Positions 35,280 through 46,010 of a DNA stretch of 64,000 bases are shown here, one piece after another. The notes under the pieces were generated by a model. That model saw nothing but the letters and a program-made list of their open reading frames with translations, did not search any database and was not told the origin of the DNA. The stretch comes from an uncultured Opitutaceae bacterium. Lineage in GTDB: Bacteria; Verrucomicrobiota; Verrucomicrobiia; Opitutales; Opitutaceae. The stretch lies in contig CAIOZY010000013.1 in assembly GCA_903862935.1 (NCBI GenBank), positions 207,287 through 271,286 of the forward strand. Reading direction: 5' to 3'. The position numbers and the translations under genes are program-made. Each line of letters opens with the position of its first letter. Position 1 is the first letter of the stretch.

Positions 35280-36527
35280 TCAGTCCCTTCGCAAGGCCGC
35301 CATCCCCAGGCCCGCCAGGCGCCCCGTCGTCCAGGCGGCCTGGAGGTTGAACCCTCCGGTCAGCCCGTCGATATCGAGCACTTCGCCGGCGAGGAAAAGC
35401 CCCGGCGAGACCCGGCTTTGCATGGTCTTAAAGTCGACCTCCGACAGCCGCACCCCCCCGCAGGTGACGAATTCCTCCTTGTTGGTGCTCTTTCCCGACA
35501 CCTCGAACCTTCCCGCGGTCAGCTGCGAGACGATCGCGTCCAGGGCGGCGTTAGAGGCCGCCGCCCACAGCGTCTCCGCCGGGACCGCCGCCGCCGCAAG
35601 CAGCCGCTCCCAGAGCCGGGACGGGATCCCGGCCGGGTTCCAGGTGACGAGCCTTCGGGCCGGATGCGCCGAGCGGGCCGCGCCGAGTTCAGAGCGCACC
35701 GTCGCAGCCGGCCGGTCGCCGACCCAGGACAGCTCCAGGGTGAACCGGTAGTGCTTGAGGGCCAGTTCCCGCGCCCCCCAGGCCGACAGCCTGAGGACCC
35801 CCGGGCCGCTCAGCCCCCCGTGGGTCACGAGGACCGGGCCCGCGGCCATTGTGGCGCTCCCGGAAATCCGCAGGGCGGCCGCGGGAACGGCGACCCCGGG
35901 CAGGTCCTTGATGCGGGGATCGGCGACGTGGAAGGTAAAAAGCGACGGGACCGGCGGCTCTATCGCGTGGCCCAGCCGCCCGGCGATCGCCAGCCCCGCC
36001 GAGCCCTGCCCCCCGCCGGTTGCCAATAACACCGTGTCGGCCTCCGCGGAGCCTCCCCCGGCGAGCCTCACCCGGTAGCCCCGCCCGGACTCGCCTCGGG
36101 TGACGTCCTCGACGCCGCAGCCCAGGTGGAGCCTAACCCCGGCCTTTGCGGCCGCGCCGCGAAGGCAGTCGATGACCGTGCCCGAGTCGTCCGAGGCCGG
36201 AAAGACGCGCCCGTCCGGCTCGGTCTTCAGCTCGATCCCGCGATCCTCAAACCAGGCCATCGTGTCCCGGGGCTGCCAGCGGTGAAACGGCCCCAGGAGC
36301 TCCCGGCCGCCCCGCGGGTAGTACGCGACCAGGCGGGCGGGCTCGGTGCAGGCGTTGGTCACGTTGCACCGCCCTCCGCCGGAAATCCTGACCTTCGCCA
36401 GCGGCCGCAGCTGCGCCTCGTAGATCGAGACGGGCGCCGACGGGTCGGCCTCCGCGCACGCGATCGCAGCGAAGAAGCCGGCGGCTCCTCCGCCGGCCAC
36501 CACGTGCTTCAGGGGCTCGTTCGCCAC
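35280..36527 (-). CDS. HI0933/BaiN-family FAD-dependent oxidoreductase
   Basis: A 415-residue flavoprotein of the HI0933-like (BaiN/RdsA) family. The FAD dinucleotide-binding motif VVAGGGAAGFFAAIACAEAD is at the N-terminus, followed by KVRISGGGRCNVTN, VLLATGGGQGSAGLAIAGRL, and the C-terminal LFLAGEVLDIDGLTGGFNLQ typical of the family. Translation starts at GTG 36527. Reaction unknown for most members. It ends 15 bp from the convergent cyclophilin gene and follows the alanine dehydrogenase gene by 21 bp. Confidence 0.9.
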   Translation of the reverse strand: MANEPLKHVVAGGGAAGFFAAIACAEADPSAPVSIYEAQLRPLAKVRISGGGRCNVTNACTEPARLVAYYPRGGRELLGPFHRWQPRDTMAWFEDRGIELKTEPDGRVFPASDDSGTVIDCLRGAAAKAGVRLHLGCGVEDVTRGESGRGYRVRLAGGGSAEADTVLLATGGGQGSAGLAIAGRLGHAIEPPVPSLFTFHVADPRIKDLPGVAVPAAALRISGSATMAAGPVLVTHGGLSGPGVLRLSAWGARELALKHYRFTLELSWVGDRPAATVRSELGAARSAHPARRLVTWNPAGIPSRLWERLLAAAAVPAETLWAAASNAALDAIVSQLTAGRFEVSGKSTNKEEFVTCGGVRLSEVDFKTMQSRVSPGLFLAGEVLDIDGLTGGFNLQAAWTTGRLAGLGMAALRRD

Positions 36528-36548
36528 GGCTTGGGCGCCGCGGGCCGG

Positions 36549-37631
36549 TTACTGGAGGGCCTTGGCGACCGCCTCGCAGACGATGCGGCCGTCCTGGGTG
36601 TTGACGCCCTTGGCCAGTCCGCGGCTCTCCTTCAGGGCCCGGTCGATCCCCTTGGATACGATCTGGACCACAAAGGGCTCCGTCGCCTGGGTCAGCCCGA
36701 GGGTGGACGTCCGGCCAACCAGGGCCGGCATGTTCGGCACGGCATAGTGGAGGACGCCCTGGCTGATGTAGACCGGGGACTTGTGCGAGGTCGGGCGGAT
36801 CCCCTCGACGCAGCCGCCCTGGTCGATCGCGATGTCGACGATGACGCTGCCCTTGCGCATCCGGGAGATCATCTTCCGCGTCACGACCGTCGGGGCCTTC
36901 GCGGCCGGGATCAGGACCGCCCCGACGACGAGGTCGGCGTCGGCGATCGCGCTCTCGAGGTTGCCCGGGTTGGCAACCAGCGTCACGACGCGGCCGCGGT
37001 ACTCGGTGTCGAGCATCTCAAGTTTGCGATTGTCCAGGTCGAGCACCGTCACGCGCGCGCCCATCCCGGCGGCCATCTGCACGGAGTGCGCGCCCGAGTT
37101 GCCCGCCCCGACGACGACGACGTGGCCCGGAAGGGTTCCGGGGATGCCGCCCAGGAGGACCCCCGAGCCGCCCAGCTGCGATTGCAGGAAGTAGGCCCCC
37201 GTCTGGATCGCCAGGCGCCCGGCGATGTGGGACATGGGCTTTAGGAGCGGGAAGGAGCCGTCGGTCGCCTCCACGGTCTCGTAGGCGATCCCCAGGATGC
37301 GCCGCTTCAGCAGGGCCTGCGCAAGCTCCGGGCCGGCCGCCAGGTGCAGGTAAGTGAAGAGGGCCTGCCCCTTCTTGAGCAGCGCGTACTCCGAGGCGAG
37401 CGGCTCCTTCACCTTAACAATCAGGTCCGAGGCCGCCCAGATGCGGGCCGCCGAAGACTCGATCCGGGCGCCGGCCGCGCGGTATTCCGCGTCCGTGAAT
37501 CCGGCGCTCATGCCGGCCGACTTCTCGATCAGGATCCTGGCCCCCAGCGCAACGCAGCGCCGGCACAGGCTCGGAGTCATCGAAACTCGGGTTTCGCCAA
37601 TCTTAATTTCTTTGGGTACGCCGATAATCAT
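36549..37631 (-). CDS. ald: Alanine dehydrogenase
   Basis: NAD-dependent interconversion of alanine with pyruvate and ammonia. The 360-residue protein begins MIIGVPKEIKIGETRVSMTP, contains FTYLHLAAGPELAQALLKR, the Rossmann segment VVVVGAGNSGAHSVQMAAGM and the C-terminal DIAIDQGGCVEG. The ATG at 37631 gives the conserved family N-terminus; the longer frame upstream is antisense to folA and is rejected. Upstream sits the divergent folA gene (128 bp away). Confidence 0.95.
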   Translation of the reverse strand: MIIGVPKEIKIGETRVSMTPSLCRRCVALGARILIEKSAGMSAGFTDAEYRAAGARIESSAARIWAASDLIVKVKEPLASEYALLKKGQALFTYLHLAAGPELAQALLKRRILGIAYETVEATDGSFPLLKPMSHIAGRLAIQTGAYFLQSQLGGSGVLLGGIPGTLPGHVVVVGAGNSGAHSVQMAAGMGARVTVLDLDNRKLEMLDTEYRGRVVTLVANPGNLESAIADADLVVGAVLIPAAKAPTVVTRKMISRMRKGSVIVDIAIDQGGCVEGIRPTSHKSPVYISQGVLHYAVPNMPALVGRTSTLGLTQATEPFVVQIVSKGIDRALKESRGLAKGVNTQDGRIVCEAVAKALQ

Positions 37632-37758
37632 ATGTGGGTCTAGGACAGCGTCTTTCCGGGCTCGTAGCAACACCGGATCGGCCGCTGGCGGGCTTATGGC
37701 GTTGCCCGCCGACCCCGCCCTCGCCTTCATGGGATCCCGCACCTCCGAGCACGCCGCC

Positions 37759-38247
37759 ATGAAGCCCCTGAACCTCATCGTGTCCTGCGCCGAGAACCGG
37801 GTCATGGGCCGGGACGGCCGGCTTCCCTGGAGCATCCCCGAGGACCAGCGTTTCCTAAAGGAAAAGACCCGGGGCCAGGTGATCGTCATGGGCCGGATCT
37901 GCTTTGAGACCTGGCCCTCCGCTGCAACGGACGGACGCAGGGTCATCGTCCTGACCTCCAGGTCCTTCCTCGGAAAACCCGGCGTCCAGGTCGCCCGCTC
38001 GCTCCCCGAGGCCCTGGCGCTTGCCGAGGAGATCCCGGGCGAACTCTTCATCCTCGGCGGCGAGCGGATCTTCGCCGAGGCGATCGCGCTCCCCCAGGCG
38101 GCCCGGATCTACCTGACGCTGGTCCATGCCGAGGTCCCGGGCGACCGGCACTTCCCGGAGTGGAAGGACCGGTTTGCGCGCCAGACCGAGCGCCGGGACA
38201 GTTCCGGCGGCGGCTGGACCTACAGTTTCCTCACCCTGGAGCGCTAG
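37759..38247 (+). CDS. folA: Dihydrofolate reductase
   Basis: Reduces dihydrofolate to tetrahydrofolate with NADPH. The 162-residue protein has LIVSCAENRVMGRDGRLPWS, EDQRFLKEKTRGQVIVMGR, VIVLTSRS and FILGGERIFAEAI, the standard DHFR landmarks. The ATG at 37759 was chosen because the conserved core begins four residues later; in-frame ATGs upstream would add an unrelated tail. thyA is not adjacent. Its last 4 bases overlap the convergent gamma-carbonic anhydrase gene. Confidence 0.94.
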   Translation: MKPLNLIVSCAENRVMGRDGRLPWSIPEDQRFLKEKTRGQVIVMGRICFETWPSAATDGRRVIVLTSRSFLGKPGVQVARSLPEALALAEEIPGELFILGGERIFAEAIALPQAARIYLTLVHAEVPGDRHFPEWKDRFARQTERRDSSGGGWTYSFLTLER

Positions 38248-38789
38248 CTCCTCGGCGGCCGCAGGCCAGCCAAGGCCGCGTGGGCCTTTGCGACCTCGAC
38301 ATACTTCTCGGCCCACGGCCGAAGGCCGGCCTGCTCGAGGGCAGTCAGGGGCCGGACGACCTTGGCGGGGGAGCCGAAGACCATCGAGCCCGGCGGGCAG
38401 GTGAAGTGCTGCGGAACCAGGGAGTTCGCCCCGACAATGCTACGGGTGCCGATCCGGGCGCCGTCGAGGAGCGTCGCCCCCATCCCGATCAGGCACTCGT
38501 CCTCGACCGTGCAGGCGTGGACGATCGCCGCGTGGCCGATCGTGCACCAGGCGCCGATCAGCGCGCCGTACTCGTCGGCCAGGTGGACGATCGCGTTATC
38601 CTGGATGTTCGTCCCCTCGCCCACCCGGATCTCCTGGATGTCGCCCCGCAGGACCGCCCCGTAGAAGACGCTGCTCAGAGGCCCCAGGACGACGTCGCCG
38701 TTCACGGTCGCATTCGGCGCGACGAACGCGGCCCGGGCGATGTCGGGGGTCTTCCCCAGGTGGCGTGCGAGTCTTTCGGCGTGGGTCAT
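38244..38789 (-). CDS. Gamma-carbonic anhydrase-family hexapeptide-repeat protein
   Basis: A 181-residue left-handed beta-helix protein of the gamma-class carbonic anhydrase family (YrdA/PaaY/CaiE-like). Repeating hexapeptides run through NATVNGDVVLGPLSSVFYGA, and the three zinc-binding His are visible in NAIVHLA and TIGHAAIVHAC. A trimer with zinc or iron between subunits is expected from the family. Many relatives have no proven carbonic anhydrase activity, so the enzyme role is uncertain. ATG at 38789. Confidence 0.9.
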   Translation of the reverse strand: MTHAERLARHLGKTPDIARAAFVAPNATVNGDVVLGPLSSVFYGAVLRGDIQEIRVGEGTNIQDNAIVHLADEYGALIGAWCTIGHAAIVHACTVEDECLIGMGATLLDGARIGTRSIVGANSLVPQHFTCPPGSMVFGSPAKVVRPLTALEQAGLRPWAEKYVEVAKAHAALAGLRPPRS

Positions 38790-38940
38790 GGGTGGAGGCG
38801 AAACCGTTTCAGGGCGAAGGTGCCGACACAAGCCACAGGAGGCGGAAAATCAAGTGCGAACCCGAGAAGCGTCTTTACTTGGAGCGCGCCCGCCCGGTAG
38901 GGTCCCCGGGCTACCGCAAGACCCCACCCCACACACCGAT

Positions 38941-40167
38941 ATGGAGCGATTCACCGGCATCCTGGGCCTGGCCGCCATCCTCGCCGCCGCCTGGCTGTTT
39001 TCAACCAAGAGAAGCGCCATAAAGCTGAATATCCTCCTGTGGGGCCTGGGGCTTCAGTTCGGCTTCGCCCTCCTGGTTCTGAAGACCAAGTTTGGCTGGG
39101 TGTTCGAGGTGATCAGCCGCGGGGTCACGGCCCTCATGAACTACGCCTTGGAGGGAAGCAGCTTTGTCTTCGGCCAGCAGCTGGGGAGTCCGTCGGGGCC
39201 TTTCGGCGTCGTCTTCGCCTTCCAGGTGCTGGCGGTCATCATCTTCGTCGCCTCGTTCTTCTCGATCTTGTACTACGTGGGTTTCATGCCGTGGATCGTC
39301 CGGGTGATGGCGATCGGGATGCGCAAGACGATGAAAGTCAGCGGGGCCGAGTCGCTGAACGTCGCCGCGAGCATCTTCATGGGGCAGACCGAGGCCCCGC
39401 TCACGATCCGCCCCTTCCTCGCCGGGCTGACCGAGTCGGAGCTGTTCACGGTGATGACCTGCGGCATGGCGCATGTGTCGGGCTCCATCATGGCGGCGTA
39501 CGTCCTGGTGGCCCATGTGAAGATCGTGCACCTGCTCACCGCGGTCATCATGACCGCTCCGGCGACGATCATGCTCGCGAAACTCTTCGTCCCGGAGACG
39601 GGCGTGCCGGCCACGGCCGGCGGGGCTCAGATCAAGGTCGAGAAGACCTCGGTCAACCTGATCGACGCGGCGGCCCGCGGCGCAGGCGACGGGCTGCACC
39701 TGGCCCTGAACGTCGCCGCGATGCTGATCGCCTTCATCGCGCTGATCGCGCTCGTCAACGGCACCATGGGCTGGGCCCACGGGCTGCCGGGCCTGCGGTG
39801 GCTTCCCGACACCCTGCAGAAACTCTTCGGGGCGATATTCGCCCCGATCGCGTGGCTTTTGGGGGTTCCCTGGAGGGACGCCCCGGACATCGGCAACCTC
39901 CTGGGCACCCGCATGGTCCTAAACGAGTTCGTTGCCTTCACGCAGCTCGGGCCCATGCAGCCCCGGCTCGATCCGCGCTCCTTCACGATCGCCACCTACG
40001 CCCTCTGCGGATTCGCCAACTTCAGCTCAATCGCAATCCAGATCGGCGGGATCGGGGCCCTGGCCCCGAGCCGCAAGTCCGACCTTGCCCGGCTGGGCCT
40101 TCGGGCGATGATCGCCGGGACCTTGGCCAACTTCATGTCGGCCTGCATCGCCGGGCTGATCCTCTAG
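38941..40167 (+). CDS. Concentrative nucleoside transporter (NupC/CNT family)
   Basis: A 408-residue inner-membrane protein of the CNT (SLC28) family, importing nucleosides with Na+ or H+. About ten hydrophobic helices; the family signatures are clear: AASIFMGQTEAPLTIRPFL, MTCGMAHVSGSIMAAYV, and near the C-terminus LNEFVAFTQLG and YALCGFANFSSIAIQIGGIG. The start is ATG 38941. It stands alone, with 151 bp of unassigned sequence upstream. Confidence 0.94.
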   Translation: MERFTGILGLAAILAAAWLFSTKRSAIKLNILLWGLGLQFGFALLVLKTKFGWVFEVISRGVTALMNYALEGSSFVFGQQLGSPSGPFGVVFAFQVLAVIIFVASFFSILYYVGFMPWIVRVMAIGMRKTMKVSGAESLNVAASIFMGQTEAPLTIRPFLAGLTESELFTVMTCGMAHVSGSIMAAYVLVAHVKIVHLLTAVIMTAPATIMLAKLFVPETGVPATAGGAQIKVEKTSVNLIDAAARGAGDGLHLALNVAAMLIAFIALIALVNGTMGWAHGLPGLRWLPDTLQKLFGAIFAPIAWLLGVPWRDAPDIGNLLGTRMVLNEFVAFTQLGPMQPRLDPRSFTIATYALCGFANFSSIAIQIGGIGALAPSRKSDLARLGLRAMIAGTLANFMSACIAGLIL

Positions 40168-40186
40168 GGACCCCTTCGGCCCCCCC

Positions 40187-42667
40187 CTAGATGAGGGGCA
40201 TCGGCTGCAGGTTCCAGATATCTTTGGCGTACTCCCGGATCGTGCGGTCGCTCGAGAACTTACCCATCCGGGCCGTGTTCAAGATCGCGCGGCGCGCCCA
40301 CCCGGCCGTGTCGCGGTAGGCCTCGCACGCCCGGACTTGGGCCTCGCAGTAGGCGCGAAAGTCCGCGAGCACGAGGAAGGGGTCTCCTCCCGAGAGCAGC
40401 GTGGCGTGCAGCACCTCGAAGGGGCCCTTCTCACCGGGGATCCAGTAGTCGCTTCCGATCCAGTCGACAACGCTCTTTAACTCGCTGTCGGCCCCGTAGT
40501 AGTCCCAGGGATTGTAGCCCTTCGCGCGCAGCGCCTCGACCTGCTCGACGGTGAGGCCGAAGATGAAGATGTTGTCCTCGCCCACCTCCTCCAAGATCTC
40601 GATATTGGCCCCGTCGAGGGTCCCGATCGTGAGGGCCCCGTTCAGGGCCAGCTTCATGTTGCCCGTCCCCGAGGCCTCCTTGCCCGCGGTCGAGATCTGC
40701 TCGGACAGGTCCGCCCCCGGGATGATCTTTTCGGCCAGCGAGACCCGGTAGTTCGGCAGGAACGCGACCTTGATCTTTCCCCCGATCCGAGGATCGGCGT
40801 TGATGCGGGCCCCCACAATGTTGATAGCCCGGATGATGTTTTTGGCGACGTCGTAGCCGGGCGCAGCCTTGGCGGCGAAGATGAAGACCCGCGGCACGAT
40901 GTCCAAGCTCGGGTTGTCCAGCAGCAGCCGGTAGAGCTTCAGGATGTGCAGCAGGTTCAGGTGCTGGCGCTTGTACTCGTGCAGGCGCTTGATCTGGACG
41001 TCGAAAAGGGCGTCCGGGGAGACCTCGATCCCGCACTCCTCGCCGATCACGTGGGAGAGGTCGACCTTGTTCGCCCGCTTGACCGCCATGAACTCCTTCT
41101 GGAAGGCCGGGTCGCCGGCGACCCGCTCGAGGCCCTTCAGGCGGTCGAGGTCCCTTGCCCAGCCGTCGTCCCCGAGGGTGCGGGTGATCAGCTCGGCCAG
41201 GCGCGGGTTGCACTCCAAAAGCCACCGCCGGGGTGTGATTCCGTTCGTCTTGTTCTGGAATTTTCCGGGATAGAGGGCGTCGAATGCCGGGAAGAGCTGC
41301 TTGCGCAGGAGCGCGGTGTGGAGCTTGGCGACCCCGTTCACGCTGTGGGAGCCGACGACCGCCAGGTTTCCCATCCTCACAAACTTGTGCCCGTTCTCCT
41401 CAATCAGCGAGCAGGCCCGCACCTTTGCGAGGTCCCCCTGCCACTTCACCTCGCACGCGGCGAGCAGTCTCTCGTTGATCTGGTAGATGATCTGCAGGTG
41501 CCGGGGCAGCACCCGCTCGAACAGCGGCACCCCCCACCGCTCGAGGGCCTCGGGCAGGAGCGTGTGGTTGGTGTACGCAAAGGTCTTGGTCACGATTTGC
41601 CAGGCGCGGTCCCAGTCCATCGCCTCCTCATCGATCAGGATCCGCATCAGCTCGGCCACGGCCACGGCCGGGTGCGTGTCGTTGAGCTGCACGGCCACCT
41701 TGTCGGCGAAGTTGTCCCAGCTGTTGCCGGGATTGCGCCGGTGGCGCCGCATGATGTCGCGCAGCGAGCAGCTCACGAAGAAGTACTGCTGGACAAGCCT
41801 GAGCTCCTTGCCGTTCTCGGTCTTGTCGTTTGGGTACAGCACCTTGGAGATCGTCTCCCCGGTCGCCTTCTCCCGCACCGCCTCGACGTAGCCGCCCTCG
41901 TTGAAGATCTTCAGGTCGAACTCCTCGGTCGCCCGCGAGGCCCACAGCCGGAGCAGGTTCACCGTCTGGGTCCCGTAGCCGGCGATCGGGATGTCATGCG
42001 GGACCCCTAGGACCGTGCGGGTGTCGACCCACTTCGGCCGGCTCTTTCCCCGGTCATCGAAGACATTCTCCACCCGGCCGTAGAGTCGTACCTCCTGCGT
42101 GAACTCGGCCCGGACCACCTCCCAGGGGTCTCCGAAGAGCATCCAGCGGTCGGGGTGCTCGATCTGGCTGCCGTTGACGAACTGCTGCCGGAAAAGCCCG
42201 AACTCGTAGTGGATCCCGTAGCCCAGGGCCGGGTAGTCGAGGGTCGCCAGGGAGTCCAGGAAGCAGGCGGCCAGCCGCCCCAGGCCGCCGTTGCCGAGCC
42301 CCATGTCGACCTCGGCCTCGCGGACGGAGTCAAAGTCTACTCCGAGCGAGGCGAGGGCCTTGCGCGCCGTGCCCGCCAGCCCGCTCGCCAGGAGGTTATT
42401 CTCGAACATCCGCCCCATCAGGTATTCGAGCGAAAGGTAGTAGACCCGGCGCAGGTTCTGGGCGTTGTGCACCGACTGGGTGTGGATCATCCGCTCGTGG
42501 ATGCGGTCGCGCACGGCAAGCGCCGTCGCAACCCACCAGTCCCGGGGGGTCGCCAGGTGCGCCGGCCGCGCCAGGGTCGAGATCAGGTGCCGCAGGATCA
42601 GCGAGCGGAAGATCTCCTCGGGGGAGTCTTGGTTCGTGCGGCTGGCGGCGACTTGGCGGGACGGCAT
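40187..42667 (-). CDS. glgP: Glycogen/starch/alpha-glucan phosphorylase
   Basis: Releases glucose-1-phosphate from alpha-1,4-glucans. The 826-residue length is typical. Landmarks: [19 protein letters not shown] and [20 protein letters not shown] in the N-terminal part, FTNHT-like [16 protein letters not shown], and the PLP-binding segment [20 protein letters not shown], then LDGANIEI. It is followed upstream, with 32 bp between them, by mutL on the same strand. Implies glycogen as a storage polymer. Confidence 0.97.
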   Translation of the reverse strand: MPSRQVAASRTNQDSPEEIFRSLILRHLISTLARPAHLATPRDWWVATALAVRDRIHERMIHTQSVHNAQNLRRVYYLSLEYLMGRMFENNLLASGLAGTARKALASLGVDFDSVREAEVDMGLGNGGLGRLAACFLDSLATLDYPALGYGIHYEFGLFRQQFVNGSQIEHPDRWMLFGDPWEVVRAEFTQEVRLYGRVENVFDDRGKSRPKWVDTRTVLGVPHDIPIAGYGTQTVNLLRLWASRATEEFDLKIFNEGGYVEAVREKATGETISKVLYPNDKTENGKELRLVQQYFFVSCSLRDIMRRHRRNPGNSWDNFADKVAVQLNDTHPAVAVAELMRILIDEEAMDWDRAWQIVTKTFAYTNHTLLPEALERWGVPLFERVLPRHLQIIYQINERLLAACEVKWQGDLAKVRACSLIEENGHKFVRMGNLAVVGSHSVNGVAKLHTALLRKQLFPAFDALYPGKFQNKTNGITPRRWLLECNPRLAELITRTLGDDGWARDLDRLKGLERVAGDPAFQKEFMAVKRANKVDLSHVIGEECGIEVSPDALFDVQIKRLHEYKRQHLNLLHILKLYRLLLDNPSLDIVPRVFIFAAKAAPGYDVAKNIIRAINIVGARINADPRIGGKIKVAFLPNYRVSLAEKIIPGADLSEQISTAGKEASGTGNMKLALNGALTIGTLDGANIEILEEVGEDNIFIFGLTVEQVEALRAKGYNPWDYYGADSELKSVVDWIGSDYWIPGEKGPFEVLHATLLSGGDPFLVLADFRAYCEAQVRACEAYRDTAGWARRAILNTARMGKFSSDRTIREYAKDIWNLQPMPLI

Positions 42668-42699
42668 AGGGCGAGGGATGTCAGGGCGGGAGGGTCAAA

Positions 42700-44442
42700 T
42701 CAACTTTTCTGCAGCCTTCGTGCCAACTCGGACTCCCCGATTTCGATGAAGGTCGGACGGCCCGCGGGGCTCGTGAGCGGCGAGCGGGTCGAGAAAAGCT
42801 CCGCCAGAACCGCGCTCATCTCGGCCTCGCCCGCGGCCGCCGGAAGCCGGATCGCGCGGGAGGCGGCAAGCCGGGCCAATTGGTCGCGCGCCAAGTCCGG
42901 ATTTCGGGCCGAGATCCGCCCGTCCCGCAGGGCATCCAGCAGGTCGCGCACGAACTCCCCCTCCCCGCCCGCCTCGATCCAGGCCGGGGCGGCCTCAAGC
43001 CGGAAGAAGTTGCGCCCGAACTCCGCGATCTCAAAACCGTGCGCCCTGAAAAATTCGGCGTTGTCCACAAGGAGGGCCGAGCCGACCGGATCCAGCTCCA
43101 GGGTGACCGACAAAAGGAGCCGCTGGCTCGGAACCGACCCGGCCCGGAACTGCGCGCCGAGCCGCTCAAACCAGATTCGCTCATGGGCCGCCCTGCGGTC
43201 CAAGATGACGATCCCTGCGCCCGTCTCGAACAGGGCGTAGCAGCCATGGGCGAGCGCGAGGAAGCGCCAGCGCGGTCCGCCTGCGGGCGTGGCCGGCGCA
43301 GCCTCCTCCGCAGCGTCCTTCACGGGCACGGGGCCTTGCGGATACGGGGCCCTCTCCGGGGGGCCGACAGACAGGGGCGCCCTCAGCTGACCGCCGCCCG
43401 GGACCTGCGGAGCCAACGACCCCGGACCAGGCCGCGGCGGCCCGGCCGCGGCCTGCGCATCCCGGAGGGCCTGGGCGACTCCCTTCAGGACGAAGGCGCG
43501 GACCGCCTGCTCAGAGCGAAATCGGACCTCGCGCTTGGCCGGATGGACATTCACGTCGACCGCAGCCGGGTCGCACTCCAGAAACAGGAACGCTGCCGGG
43601 TACCGCCCCTTCGGAAGCGACTCCCCGTAGGCTTCGGCCAGGGCGTAGGTGAGGGTCCGGCTGTCCACGGGCCGGCCGTTCACGAAGGTGACGGTCTCAT
43701 GCCGGGAGGTCCGGCTGGAGCCGGGCCTTCCGGTGAGCCCGCTCAGGCGCAGCCCCGGCTCGGCCGATTCCACGCTGAGCAGCGTCTCGGCCAGCGCTCC
43801 GCCGAAGATCTCGGAAACCCGCTCGGGCAGCGACGGGCAACTCGGGGAGCGGAACACGAGGCGGCCGTCCTCAATGAGGGTGAACGAGACCGCCGGGCAG
43901 GCCAGGGCGTAAAGGCGGACACAACTGACGATGTGCGCCGACTCGGTCCCGTCGGACTTCAGGAATTTCCGGCGGGCCGGCACGGGCTCAAACAGGTGCG
44001 CCACCTCGATGCTCGTCCCGACGGCCCGCCCCGCCTCCCTGACGTGCAGGAGCTTTCCGGCCGCGACCACAATCTCGGTGCCCGACTCCTCCCCCTCGGC
44101 CCGGGTCCACATCGACAGCCGGGACACGCTCGCAATCGAGGGCAGCGCCTCCCCGCGGAAGCCGAAACTATTCAGGTGATCCAGATCGGAGGCCTCCGAG
44201 ATCTTGCTCGTCGCGTGGCGCTCAAGGGAGAGAAGGGCGTCGTCGCGGGACATTCCCCGGCCGTTGTCTTCGACCCGGATGAGGGAGCGGCCTGCCTGGC
44301 CAAACTCGATCGAAACCCGGGTCGCTCCGGCGTCGAGGGAGTTCTCGACGAGCTCCTTGACGACCGCCGCCGGGCGTTCGATCACCTCGCCGGCAGCAAT
44401 CTGGTTTGCGACCCGGTCGGGGAGGATGCGGACGTGCGGCAT
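42700..44442 (-). CDS. mutL: DNA mismatch-repair protein MutL
   Basis: Couples mismatch recognition by MutS to strand incision. The 580-residue protein has the GHKL ATPase domain (LVENSLDAGATRVSIEF, DNGRGM, GFRGEALPSIASV, VGTSIEVAHLFEPVPARRKF), the transducer domain, a Pro/Ala linker (about 330-390) and the C-terminal dimerisation domain. The C-terminal endonuclease motif DQHAxxExxxxE is altered to DRRAAHERIWFE (415-426), and the two other cysteine-containing metal motifs read ASR and SPAGRP, with no Cys. An endonuclease-inactive MutL is inferred. argH lies upstream on the same strand. Confidence 0.95.
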   Translation of the reverse strand: MPHVRILPDRVANQIAAGEVIERPAAVVKELVENSLDAGATRVSIEFGQAGRSLIRVEDNGRGMSRDDALLSLERHATSKISEASDLDHLNSFGFRGEALPSIASVSRLSMWTRAEGEESGTEIVVAAGKLLHVREAGRAVGTSIEVAHLFEPVPARRKFLKSDGTESAHIVSCVRLYALACPAVSFTLIEDGRLVFRSPSCPSLPERVSEIFGGALAETLLSVESAEPGLRLSGLTGRPGSSRTSRHETVTFVNGRPVDSRTLTYALAEAYGESLPKGRYPAAFLFLECDPAAVDVNVHPAKREVRFRSEQAVRAFVLKGVAQALRDAQAAAGPPRPGPGSLAPQVPGGGQLRAPLSVGPPERAPYPQGPVPVKDAAEEAAPATPAGGPRWRFLALAHGCYALFETGAGIVILDRRAAHERIWFERLGAQFRAGSVPSQRLLLSVTLELDPVGSALLVDNAEFFRAHGFEIAEFGRNFFRLEAAPAWIEAGGEGEFVRDLLDALRDGRISARNPDLARDQLARLAASRAIRLPAAAGEAEMSAVLAELFSTRSPLTSPAGRPTFIEIGESELARRLQKS

Positions 44443-44485
44443 GAGGGGGGACGCTTCGGGATCTGTCGGAACGGCGCCGCCTTCC

Positions 44486-45889
44486 TTAGGAGGCGAGCTG
44501 CCCTTTCCAGCGGGCGATCTGCCGGTCCACCTGGGCCGGCCCTGGCATGCCCGGGCCCCTCCGGCGGGGAAGCGCCCGTTTCAGGTCGAAGACCCGGGCC
44601 CAGTCCGGCCCGAATCCCGAATGGATCCTCATGACCGCGGAGTTGGGCAGCCGGTTGAGCGGCACGCCCCGTTTCTCGGCAAGCGCCACCACCCGGCCCA
44701 CCGCATGGTGGGCCTTCCGGAAGGCGACCCCGCGGGCGACCAGATAGTCCACAAGGTCGGTTGCCAAAAGCGCCGGGTCGGCCACGGCCGCGGCGCAGCG
44801 CGGGGCATTGACCTTGAGCCCGGAGACGACCGCAGCAAGGACCTGCGCGCAGAGGTCGACCTGGTCGAAACTGTCGAAGACCGGCGGCTTGTCCTCCTGC
44901 AGGTCCCGGTTGTAGGTGAGCGGCAGCCCCTTCGTCAGGGTGAGAAGCGCCTGGAGGTTTCCCTGGAGCCGCGCGGACTTTCCCCGGAGCAGTTCGCAGG
45001 CATCGGGGTTTTTCTTCTGCGGCATCAGGGAGGAGCCCGTCGAGAACTCGTCTGGCATGGAGGCAAAGCCAAACTCGGCCGTGCACCACAGGATCAGGTC
45101 CTCGGCGATCCGGGAGAAGTGAACCCCGGCCAGGGCGCAGGCGCAGGCGAACTCCACAAAGAGGTCCCGGTCGGCGACCGCGTCCATCGAGTTCTGCGTG
45201 ATCCGGGCCCGTCCCTTCGGGTCGACAAACCCCAGTTCGAGGGCGACCCGCTCCCGGTTGATCGGAAGCGTAGTCCCGGCGATCGCGCCCGAGCCGAGCG
45301 GGCACCAGTTGGCCCGGTCCGCGACGGAGGCCAGCCGCTCCCGATCCCGCTCGAGCATCTCCAGCCAGGCGAGCAGGTGGTGGGCGAGCGATACGGGCTG
45401 GGCCCGCTGCAGGTGGGTGTAGCCGGGGATCAGGACCGCCCGGTATTTCGAGGCCGCGCCGAGGATTGCGCGCTCGGCCCCCTTGATCCGCTCCCGCAGG
45501 ACCGAGCAGGCGTCCTTGAAGAAAAGCCTCATGTCGGTGGCGACCTGGTCGTTGCGGCTACGGGCCGTGTGCAGCTTGGCCGCAGCGGGCACGATCCGGG
45601 TGAGCGCCTGCTCGATGTTCATGTGGACATCCTCAAGCCGGGTGTCCCAGAAAAACCGCCCCGAGTCGATCTTGCGCCCGATCCGGTCCAGCCCCTGGCG
45701 GATCGCCCGGGCCTCGGAGCCTTTGAGGATCCCGACCGAGGCGAGCATTGAGGCGTGGGCTTTGCTCCCGGCGATGTCAAAGCGGGCGAGCCGCCGGTCA
45801 TAGGAGACCGACTCGCTGAATCGAAGCATCAGCTCGGCGGGGGCCGCCTCAAAGCGCCCCCCCCACGTTGCCTGGGTTTTCTTGGCCAT
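44486..45889 (-). CDS. argH: Argininosuccinate lyase
   Basis: Last step of arginine synthesis: splits argininosuccinate to arginine and fumarate. The 467-residue protein of the fumarase/aspartase superfamily shows [20 protein letters not shown] at the start, [35 protein letters not shown] with the catalytic His, and the signature [23 protein letters not shown] at 45889. argG is not adjacent. Confidence 0.97.
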   Translation of the reverse strand: MAKKTQATWGGRFEAAPAELMLRFSESVSYDRRLARFDIAGSKAHASMLASVGILKGSEARAIRQGLDRIGRKIDSGRFFWDTRLEDVHMNIEQALTRIVPAAAKLHTARSRNDQVATDMRLFFKDACSVLRERIKGAERAILGAASKYRAVLIPGYTHLQRAQPVSLAHHLLAWLEMLERDRERLASVADRANWCPLGSGAIAGTTLPINRERVALELGFVDPKGRARITQNSMDAVADRDLFVEFACACALAGVHFSRIAEDLILWCTAEFGFASMPDEFSTGSSLMPQKKNPDACELLRGKSARLQGNLQALLTLTKGLPLTYNRDLQEDKPPVFDSFDQVDLCAQVLAAVVSGLKVNAPRCAAAVADPALLATDLVDYLVARGVAFRKAHHAVGRVVALAEKRGVPLNRLPNSAVMRIHSGFGPDWARVFDLKRALPRRRGPGMPGPAQVDRQIARWKGQLAS

Positions 45890-46010
45890 GGATCACGAAT
45901 GACCCCGACCGGCCCGGGCGCGCAACGCGAAAGATGCGCCGGCCGACCCCCCCCGTTTGAGGCGAGGATTCCCATTTGCCCCGGGCCGGGCCCGGCCCCA
46001 CTGTCACCCC

